From the NCBI GenBank assembly GCA_914767885.1, contig CAJZBQ010000053.1, forward strand, positions 62,001 through 126,000: 64,000 bases of DNA, given 5' to 3'. The DNA comes from Blepharisma stoltei. Taxonomy: Eukaryota; Ciliophora; Heterotrichea; Heterotrichida; Blepharismidae. Of the stretch, positions 55,693 to 64,000 are shown piece by piece (within the stretch, counting starts at the first letter, position 1; every line of letters starts with the position of its first letter). A program made the translations under genes and the position numbers. Under the pieces are notes generated by a model, which was not told the DNA's origin, searched no databases, and worked only from the letters and a program-made list of their open reading frames with translations.

Positions 55693-56178
55693 TTAAATAT
55701 GAAATAGCACGCAAGATTTCGAAAGTAGGGATTCTGCTGGTGTTTTAGGCGATCGTTTAAATTTTATTCGATTTCCGATACTCTTTCTTGGATTTTTTCT
55801 AAAACTGTCAGTTTCCTCTAAGAGTTTGTCATCAGTTTTAATTTTTGACCCTTTTGTTGAGCTTGAGTTTTGAGAACCCTCTTTTTTTTCTGGTATGCAT
55901 TTCTGAAACCTCATTGCTAGTCTTTCATTTCTCTCTGCAAATGAATTTTTTCAGTTATGAGTTTCATCAAGCAAATCTTTCAATTTAGTATTTTTATTTT
56001 TTGACTCTTTGAATGAATGTGTAAGTTTTTTTAGAATTTCTTCTTGCCTTCCAACAATATTTTTTAATTCACTGACTTCTTCATTAATTTTTTTTGTGAC
56101 CTCTCCTTTATTTTCTTCATTTTCTTTCGAGCTCTCTGCTTTATTATCGTAATCTAATTTCATTTGCGAACTGAGCAT
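55693..56178 (-). CDS. Coiled-coil protein, 161 aa
   Basis: One TGA-Trp (55952 region). Acidic N-terminal coiled coil (EVSELKNIVGRQEEILKKL), then a basic tail ending KSCVLFHI. Starts 15 nt from the ATG of the divergent neighbour. No family recognised. Confidence 0.65.
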
Positions 56179-56193
56179 GTTTAGAATTTATAA

Positions 56194-56634
56194 ATGAAAT
56201 TAATTATACCTCTACTTGTTTTTGAAGCCTTGAGTGCCTGCGTAGATTATCCATCAAGTGATCCACCATTATACTGTGATTCTGTAGTCACCTGGCCTGT
56301 ATCAGATACAATAGCTAATAACGTATTTGAGCAAAACAGATATGCAATGGAACTCTATCGAAATCTAAAACAAAGATATCTCGATCTATCGACAAAAGAC
56401 CCAACTTTGGACTGCCTTGCAGTAGCCTACCAATTCTACTGCTCTCATGCGTTTCCATACTGTACAGATACAGAACCTACCCGTGGCGTATGTCATTTTC
56501 TATGCGCAATATGAAAGGATAGATGTCCAAAGGAGCCACATGCGTTTTTCTGTAGTAATAATGAGACTTCTCATTGCTCAAACGCAGTCTCACTTATGTC
56601 ATCCCTGCTTTTAATTTATTTGTCTTTTATTTAA
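56194..56634 (+). CDS. Cys-rich surface protein with Frizzled-like domain, GPI-anchor type tail
   Basis: 146 aa including one TGA-Trp (56512-56514). Signal peptide MKLIIPLLVFEALSA; ten or more Cys. The order CLAVAYQFYCSHAFPYC...RGVCHFLCAIWKDRCP is like the Frizzled cysteine-rich domain. A terminal hydrophobic stretch (VSLMSSLLLIYLSFI) could be a GPI-attachment signal. Extracellular role inferred; ligand unknown. Confidence 0.6.
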
Positions 56635-56665
56635 CAGTTTTTTACTTTAAAATTGTAAATTATGA

Positions 56666-57503
<838 letters not shown>

Positions 57504-57559
57504 TTGTTAAATAAAAGCATTCATTAATAAGCATGCTGTATTTATATTAAAGTTTAATT

Positions 57560-60500
57560 TCATTTTTTTCCAAGCAAATTTTCTTTAATCTTCAGCATGT
57601 GCTCGTGATATTCAACATTTTCCAAAAATTCTCTTTCATGCTCTTCAGCTTTATCCTCAGTTTCATCATTGCTCCATTCATCGTTGTCTTCTATATCTGT
57701 GTTGCTTTCAGAGCTGGGCATTCTTATTCCTTCTAAGTCAGGGCTTTCCCCTCTCTTTAGTTTTTCGTTGTTATCTACTTCTTTTTGTTTTTGTACTAAC
57801 TTATCCTTGATCAAACGATTCACTGTAAAAATTTCTAAAAATTGGGAAATTAACCCCCATCCTTGATCGAACGATTTTCATATCATGCAAATTTTTGTAT
57901 ATATAAAAATATATTAGTTATCAAAAGCCTTGGAAGATGTGCCTAATGAAGTTGTTGTCAAGCTACGGAATCAACCATCCGAAGTGCTTTAGTCATCAAT
58001 CTAGGCTTAAAAACTCAATAATCTAAAAAATAGAGATTTCTTTAAAATTTATAATTTTATTTTAATAAGGAACAAATTAAAATTTATACAGTTTAAAGGG
58101 GTAGCCAAAAATCAAAATATTAAAAATTGGTATTTTTATGAAATTAATTCAATTTTTTGCTGTAAAAATAATTATTAAATACTCTTAACCCTCTTATTTA
58201 AAATATATAAAAAAATATATTATTTTTTTTTTTATATATAAAATTTTTTTCCTAATTTAACCCCCATCCTTGATCGAACGATGGTGAGCCGTTCGATCAA
58301 GGAGGGGAGGAGTAAGCTGGTTTCCCAATATTCTTTTTCAGTCATTCTATAGTTGTTATCTGGCGGCATTTTTAGCCAAGGATGATCTAAGGCTTGTTGT
58401 GCTGTGCATCTTTTTTCAGGCTCGTAAATGAGCATTGGCAATAGGAAATCAGTGAGCATGTGAGCTTCATGCTGCTGAATGCGATATTTTTCCATTAATA
58501 CAGCTTTTAATGGTCACAGTTTCAGCTGGGAAACTCTTCGAAGTTTTCCACGATGGTCAAAGAATTTTTTGGAATTTGCTCCAGAAAGTGCAAATGGTTT
58601 TGAGAAGAATCCTAAGGTTTCCACCATCTGCGCAAGATGATCGTCTTCTTTATCAAAGTCAGGCCCTGTGCGAGGATCAAAAAGGAAGTCTCCAGTTATC
58701 AATTCAAAGAGCATGCAAGCAAAGCTCCATACATCAGCTGTATAGTTATAGGAAATTCCTAAAATCACTTCAGGGCTTCGGTATTGTCGGGTTTGAATTT
58801 CTGTTGAAAAATGCTTATGGATTCAGCAAGCATTGCCAAGGTCTGCAATTTTTACTTTGATGAATTCATTAACTACAGGAGTTTGCTTGAAATCTGTGGA
58901 GCTGTCTTCAAGTAGGCTTAATTCGCTCTCATCTTTGCTGTCATTGATTTCTTCTTTTGTGTTTTCTACGTGAAGGAGATCGTTTTGGATTTGATTTAGT
59001 TCTTCTTCATGTGCATTGATTTCTTCTGAATTATTTGGCTTTTCTATGGCATCACTTGGCTCTTCAATTTCAATATCAAATTTGGCGAGTGGCTTTATTT
59101 CTTTGTTTTCAATTTTTTCACCATTTTCAAATGTAAATTCTTCAAACTTCGGGACTTCGTGGCTTGTTCCATTATTTTCACTTTTTATGTTTTCCTCCTG
59201 ATTTTCTTCTTTTTTACCTTTTTTCTTCTTATTTCTCTTTCTTTTCTTTTTCGGCACTGCTGGTGTGTCTTCATTATTTTTTTCAATCTGCTGATTTTTT
59301 AGCTGCTTTTCCTTTTCTTTTTTCCTCTGCCTATATTTTTTCCTCTTTTCCTTCTTCCTTTCTAGTTTTTCATCTTTTTCTTCTTCTTTGATCTCTCTAA
59401 TTTCTTTTACCATTTCTGTTATTGGAGTTTCTGGAGGTCTCGGAGTTGGCCCTTGGCAATCAATTTTATTCTTCAAAATCCCAAATTTGATTATTTCATT
59501 TATCTGTGCTTTGGTCAGTTGCAAAAGAACATTTTCAGGCTTCAAATCTGTATGAATAATCCCACATATCCTATGCAAATAGTCCAAGGCAATTAATACT
59601 TGCTTGCTAATAACCCTACAAATAGGAATAGGGATTCCTTTATAGTTGTAGAAATAAAAAATGGTGATGTTGATGAAAATTTGACTCTGGGGGGTACTCC
59701 CTGTGGAGCAGGTAGGACCCATCCTGATAAAGCTGAAATAGTACCTCTGTCTCTTTTGAAGTAGAGCCTCAGATTTCGGGAAGCCTTACTATCCCTGCAA
59801 GATGAAGTGAGTTTTAATAAATTACACTGTGCTTTTTCAATCCCCTCCAAAAAACTTTCAAAAGTGATTTTTTGGTATGAATACTTTTGAATTTTTCCCA
59901 AACAGTGGGTAATGGTGTTTAAAAAGCAGCAAAAACAGATTAATAGCTCTTTATGCAGTAATACTCCAATAGTTACATTAAAAATCTCGACTTAGCTCTG
60001 ATTTTTTAAATTAAGAACGAGTCAATTGTGGAAAAATAGTATGTGAGAAAAAATAAAAATTGCATAGAAAATCGTCAATAATATATTGATGGCTCTCCGT
60101 GAGCGAACTAAATATTTTTGTTCGCTAAAGGAGGGGGGAGTTAGATTATGGGCTTGGCAGATTTTTACCTATAAGATGGCTTTTTCAATCGTTACCATTG
60201 GGGAACTATTCAGTCAGTAGCTCTACACTATGCAGTTAATCCTTTGGACAGGTGGTTCAGATCGGAAATCCATAAGGAGAGCCTCCTATTTTCCTCATTT
60301 ACGCTCTAAAGTTTATGGAATTTGCTTTGAAGTAAGACAAGGCAAGTAGCTAGTGGTTAATTCTACGGCCTTATAATCTTTTAATCTTTAATCTCTATAG
60401 TTGTAAACTTTAATGATTTCTAATAAATTCACACCAAGTATCTCAAAAACCATGCAAATATGTTTCCCATTGGGTCCTGCATGCATAAAGCTATTTAATA

Positions 60501-60921
60501 ACTGAACCACAAAGCAATGATCCCTAATTCCATCTTCAGAAATCGCATTTTGGTACTCAGAAGTTCCTTCATAGTAGTGTTTCAGCGATGCAAGCCACAA
60601 TGGATCATTATAGCTTGTACTGATTTTAAGCAAGATATCGATTTCATCATATGCAGCTTCAGTATAATGAGATGCACTCTTTTGCACTTTTAAGGCAACA
60701 AATGTGTTATATTTGAGATCCTTGCAGAGCCATACTGTAGAAAAATGACCCCAGCCAACTTTTTGAACAATTTCGTAGCGATTTAAAAAAATATCACCAA
60801 GCATGATTGGATGATAACCTCCTGGGCGGTAATCTTGGCTAGGCTCTTCTTCGTCGTCATAGACAACAGAGCTTGATTCATCTCTGATTTCTCCGCTCTC
60901 AGATAAAGAAGATTCTGCCAT
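57560..60921 (-). CDS. SRPK: SR-protein kinase (SRPK)
   Basis: Phosphorylates SR splicing factors. Coding 60921-60406, 59650-58316, 57799-57560; 696 aa. Start MAESSLSESGEIRD; kinase lobe 1 with VGWGHFSTVWL and VALKVQK. IIKVYN-YKGIPIP is restored by the first excision. HTDLKPENVLL is the catalytic loop. The long charged spacer (about residues 250-430) that splits SRPK kinases is present. Then IADLGNACW (DLG, with TGA-Trp), QTRQYRSPEVILG and the C-lobe to DHPWLKMPP. The acidic C-tail follows the MITE-2 IES. Two IESs. Confidence 0.93.
57800..58315. mobile_element. MITE-2 IES, 516 bp, in SRPK
   Basis: Flanked by TAA (57797-57799 and 58313-58315). Left end CTTATCCTTGATCAAACGAT then ACCCCCATCCTTGATCG; right end the facing pair CATCCTTGATCGAACGATGG and CGTTCGATCAAGGAGGGG. 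Excision gives EYWETSL-VQKQKEVDNN in frame. Shares interior blocks with 33480-33820 and 40178-40742. Confidence 0.88.
59651..60405 (-). mobile_element. Composite retroposon-type IES, 755 bp, in SRPK
   Basis: Flanked by TATAGTTGTA (59641-59650 and 60396-60405). It begins with head AATAAAAAATGGTGATGTTG and about 170 bp related to the R3 element in AP-1 mu. A MITE-1 end pair (CTCCGTGAGCGAACTAAA, GTTCGCTAAAGGAGGGGGGAG) lies at 60090-60142. Excision restores the lobe-1 frame. Confidence 0.85.
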
Positions 60922-61338
60922 TTAATTTTTGATGCACATATGTGAAGGTAATTGATAGGTTGCAAGATGAATTCATTTTTATCTATTGCAATTTCCTATG
61001 GATGGCGCTGTTTTAGCCTTGATTTTCCCACTGGAAAAATTTTTTGGTTCGACCAGTACCATATGGTTTGGTCAAACCAATAAGTTTTCCCAGTGGGAAA
61101 ATCAAGGCCAAACAGCGCCATCCATGAGAAAACACTATATATTTCCTTTGCATATATGCATTACTCATCTAGATTTATATAATAGCTATTATATTATTTT
61201 TACAATATTTAAATGATGCTTCCTATCAGCTATAAATTAGGCTGCTATCTTATCAATAGTATTTCCAAATTTTCTTCATAATGGCTTAATTGATAAATTC
61301 ATAATGTCGTTAGATTCTAATATAAAAATTCAGTTAAA
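60922..61338. repeat. Divergent promoter region with a 128-bp palindrome
   Basis: 60998-61125: arms ATGGATGGCGCTGTTT...CCTTGATTTTCCCACTGG and its complement, with a short centre near GGTTCGACCA/TGGTCAAACC. It resembles the palindromic IESs (shared GGATGGCGCT with 974-1202) but lies between two divergent gene starts, so excision cannot be tested by frame. Confidence 0.8.
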
Positions 61339-62037
61339 ATGTCGTTTGAAGTCAACGATCAAGCACTCGAAGACGTCGATCATAACACTTTTTGCGAAGC
61401 AAAACAAATGAGAAAGCGAGCTGAAGAAGATGCCAAGCTCCTTGCCAACCGTATCGCTTTATTAAAAGCAGAAGAAGCTAAAGCTGTTAAAAAGCTTGAA
61501 GAAACTCGTCAGCAAGCCAACAAAATACTTGAATCACGAGCCAAACTCCAAGAAGAACAATCCAAAAAGGAAGAAGAGCGCAAAGCCAAAGAGGAAGAAG
61601 AAAGGATCAGGGCACTTGAAAAGCGAAACCAAAAGAACCTTGAAAGACAGTTAAAAGACTTCAAAACAATGTCGCTCAAAAACCGCGTTCAAAATGAAGT
61701 AAAAGCGCTAAAACAACGAAAACAAGAAAATTTAGAAAATATAGAAAACCAAAAGCAGGAAGAAAGAGCCTATAAAATGTCAATAAAACAAAAGGTCATT
61801 GAAATGAAAAAAGAAGCTGAAGAGAAAAAAAGGAGAAAAGAAGAAGAAAGAAGAGAGCAGATGAAAATGGAGCTAGCCAAGAAGATTGAAGAAGAAAATG
61901 AAATCAGGAAGTTTAGAGAAGATGAAATCAAAAGAATGGAGCAGGAAGAGCTCGAACTCATTCAGAGGCTGCAAAACACTCAGCAAATGCAAAGAAGCGC
62001 ATATGATGAACTGGAATGTGCACTGACTGGAAGATAG
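61339..62037 (+). CDS. Coiled-coil protein, 232 aa
   Basis: A single long, highly charged helix from about residue 20 to 225 (Glu/Lys/Arg-rich), with an N-terminal stretch DHNTFCEAKQMRKRAEEDAK. No IES or intron. Composition fits a cytoskeletal or axonemal rod protein; no family proven. Confidence 0.7.
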   Translation: MSFEVNDQALEDVDHNTFCEAKQMRKRAEEDAKLLANRIALLKAEEAKAVKKLEETRQQANKILESRAKLQEEQSKKEEERKAKEEEERIRALEKRNQKNLERQLKDFKTMSLKNRVQNEVKALKQRKQENLENIENQKQEERAYKMSIKQKVIEMKKEAEEKKRRKEEERREQMKMELAKKIEEENEIRKFREDEIKRMEQEELELIQRLQNTQQMQRSAYDELECALTGR

Positions 62038-62083
62038 AAACATATATAAATAATTCTTATTAAATCTAAATCATTCTTTTAAA

Positions 62084-62476
62084 ATGGGATGCATGCAAGA
62101 TACAACTGTCAAAGGAGCTGATATAAGCCAACCCAGCCAAGGCCTGGAGTTTGACTTTGAATTAAACAAGTCGAAGCCGAGCTCAAAAAATGCCCTTATG
62201 GCTGGCATTAACGAAAACGTTGTGGAAGAAGAAGTGGTCATTGATGATAGGGCATTGTTTGCTGAAGACCTTGAAGTAATAACCTTTAAAACTGAGAGAA
62301 ATGATATAGCGCCTCTGCAAAGAGAAGAAATTCTTGAAAAAGCGCTGCAGATCAGCCAACATTCTGTCAATAAGATTATTGCAAGACAACGTGAAGAAAA
62401 AGGACAGCAAAGACTGAAAATTGATAAAGACGCTTTGGTTTCTGGCTTTGCAAAACGTATAGCAGCAGCTGAATAA
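62084..62476 (+). CDS. Small acylated protein, 130 aa
   Basis: MGCMQDTT N-terminus suggests myristoylation and palmitoylation. Acidic middle (NVVEEEVVIDDRALFAEDLE) and helical C-terminus. Starts 46 nt after its upstream neighbour on the same strand. Unknown function. Confidence 0.65.
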   Translation: MGCMQDTTVKGADISQPSQGLEFDFELNKSKPSSKNALMAGINENVVEEEVVIDDRALFAEDLEVITFKTERNDIAPLQREEILEKALQISQHSVNKIIARQREEKGQQRLKIDKDALVSGFAKRIAAAE

Positions 62477-62852
62477 AATTTAATTTAAGTTACTGATCTC
62501 TATTTATATATCCCAATCCACAGTTTATATGTTTTCTCTTCAGTTGAGACCGTTTACTACTCTGTCCATTTGCTGTGGAAGTTTAAAGATTCTTTTTCTA
62601 GATTTGCAAAATTCTTTTTGCAAGCTAATTTAGCTAAAGATAAATTTTTAAAATTGAATATATGACAAAGGAGATCAAGCACGCTAAATCTCCATTAAAA
62701 ATGACGGCTTATAAATTAAAGCTCAGAAAATTAAATAATAAATCAGTTTTAGACACAATTTGTAATTGCGTTAAGTAGTAGGCTTAGATTTTTAATTGCA
62801 AATCCGCCGAAAAAATTATAACTCAAAGTATGTTATTTTTGGTTTAAAGAAA
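62477..62852. other. AT-rich spacer between convergent genes
   Basis: Nothing recognised. Confidence 0.5.
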
Positions 62853-63129
62853 TTATAAATCATTATTTTGTTCTTCAGGTGGCTGAGCTTCTTCAATTTT
62901 AGCTCTTTTAACTGGCTTATCAGCTTTTTTTGTCACAATGTTCAGCTTTTCTGTAAGGAATCTTAATAAGGCTTACCTTTTCTCTCTTAATAAACAATTA
63001 ACAGCTTTCATCGCAATTTCTAACTGGGAAGACAGTTTTAAGTGATCCTTCATTGACCATTACCACTTGTGCAGCTTTAAATTTACTTTTTAAAGCCTTA
63101 TATTTTTCCCTGTAGCTCTCTTCTTCCAT
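62853..63129 (-). CDS. Small coiled-coil protein, INO80E-like, 81 aa, two tiny introns
   Basis: Too fragmented for simple ORF finding. Exons 63129-63064, 63047-62977, 62961-62853 total 82 codons with the stop. The protein begins MEEESYREKYKALKSKFK, continues as a coiled coil (LSSQLEIAMKAVNCLLREK, RFLTEKL) and ends in a basic then acidic tail. The YRxKYKxLK...FLxxxL pattern resembles INO80 complex subunit E. Introns are 16 nt (63048-63063) and 15 nt (62962-62976). Both end AAG rather than TAG/CAG, which is unusual; they are inferred from the frame only. Confidence 0.5.
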
Positions 63130-63406
63130 ACTTAATAATTATAAAATAAATATTTGTCAAAACTTTCAATAAATCAAGCTCTTATAGCTACAAAAAGTTT
63201 GATTTTATAATTATTATTCCACTCTTTATTTGCATAATAATTATTTTCGATTCAAATTTAAATTCTACTCTAAAGCGTTTTCTCACTATTCTTAATTTAT
63301 CTCTTGCATCAAACTAAACCATAATAACTCTTAAAAATTCTAGAATAATAATAAAATTCCATTAAAAATATAAGAGAAAAATTATCCTTTGATTATAATA
63401 ATAAAA
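63130..63406. other. AT-rich divergent promoter region
   Basis: No feature recognised between two divergent starts. Confidence 0.45.
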
Positions 63407-64000
63407 ATGCTGCGTGCATTGAATAGATTTAAAGGAGCATCTCCATATACATAAAAATGGCGACAGTGTGTGCCACCCGACCTCTCAACCCTATTTGGTC
63501 AGCACCTGCAGGCAACTTCCCAGTGTTGGCGATTTAGGTGGAAAGAGGTTGGTAACCCTTTGTGTATATCGGGCTAGGTTTTACTCGGGCCCTACTAAGC
63601 TAATCCGTGGGACTCGGGCTTTTACCTCTAGAGCAATCATTGGAAAGGACAAGACCGGCGACAGTCCCGAGATGAAGCTAATTCCCTCGAACAGGACTCA
63701 AGAGGTGGCATTTGTCTAACAATAAATTGGGAGTTTCGACCCAGGTGGTTAGCCCTTAGGCTCCAGGAGCCATGGAAGTCAAGACTGGTCAGTGTGATTC
63801 CTTGTTTGCGGCAACAAGGAGGGTCTCCACCGGGGCACCGCGGGTGTGATGAGTGTGTAGGGTGGAAATTCCCGGCCCTGCTAGGCGAACGGCGTTAATT
63901 AACATTAACATTAAAGGAGCACTTCCGAAACGATATTTTTCAGAAGATTTCATCATCGATGAAATCGAAGAACCTGCAAATAAATCATCACAAACTTCAG
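63407..64000 (+). CDS. Unknown protein, N-terminal part
   Basis: ATG 63407 opens MLRALNRFKGA, interrupted by a retroposon-like IES, then LPKRYFSEDFIIDEIEEPAN and on to the window edge. The N-terminus (Leu/Arg/Phe/Lys, no acids) could be a mitochondrial presequence. The rest lies outside the window. Confidence 0.6.
63440..63921 (+). mobile_element. Retroposon-like IES, family R5, 482 bp, tail (TTAACA)n
   Basis: Flanked by a perfect 11-bp duplication TTAAAGGAGCA (63429-63439 and 63911-63921). Head AAAAATGGCGACAGTG, GC-rich body, tail TTAACATTAACA directly before the second duplication. Excision gives RFKGA-LPKRYF. Confidence 0.88.

Noticed and set aside
63468-63719. 83-aa ORF near the window end
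   Set aside because: Wholly inside the R5 retroposon-like IES.

Overview
The window reads as germline (micronuclear) DNA of a heterotrich ciliate, most likely Blepharisma or a close relative (inference). Reasons seen in the sequence: (1) TGA is read as tryptophan inside nearly every conserved gene, while TAA and TAG stop; (2) introns are 15 nt long (GTA...TAG or CAG); (3) genes are packed, with gaps of 8-44 nt in several places; (4) at 23 points a coding sequence is broken by 62-1252 bp of foreign DNA, and in every case removing the DNA between two short direct repeats gives back one open, family-like protein whose length is a whole number of codons. These are the properties of internal eliminated sequences (IESs), which ciliates excise when a new somatic nucleus develops.

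Layout. 1-1667: end of a P5-type ATPase. 1668-3241: repeats. 3242-7346: voltage-sensor adenylyl cyclase with two IESs. 7456-12726: zinc/coiled-coil protein, charged coiled-coil protein, p24-like cargo receptor, an unknown protein with three introns, and a PKA regulatory subunit. 12727-14993: nested repeats. 14994-19710: a small ORF, AP-1 mu, a secreted protein and a basic protein. 19771-25604: GTSF1/U11-48K-like zinc finger protein, dolichol kinase, NOP58 (its last codons lie beyond a three-layer nested IES) and sulfite oxidase. 26033-30748: ISY1 and an SPEF2-like central-pair protein. 31748-43542: leucine-rich-repeat protein, coiled-coil proteins and an SBP2-like protein. 43555-47220: SAC1 phosphatase and PP2C. 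48306-53332: mitochondrial acyl carrier protein, small acylated protein, mitochondrial carrier and 14-3-3. 53994-63129: isobutyryl-CoA dehydrogenase, coiled-coil protein, cysteine-rich surface protein, Rab GTPase, SRPK, coiled-coil proteins and an INO80E-like protein. 63407-64000: start of another gene.

The IESs fall into classes. TA-bounded IESs include two large palindromes (229 and 294 bp) and three short ones (62, 71 and 110 bp). Two families of terminal-inverted-repeat elements, called MITE-1 and MITE-2 here, sit between 3-4 bp repeats. SINE-like retroposons start with AAAATGG, several end in a simple tandem tail, and they have 7-13 bp target duplications inside genes. Several precise junctions contain no TA. 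No tRNA, rRNA or CRISPR array was recognised. IES boundaries are inferred from reading frames, not from comparison with a somatic genome.
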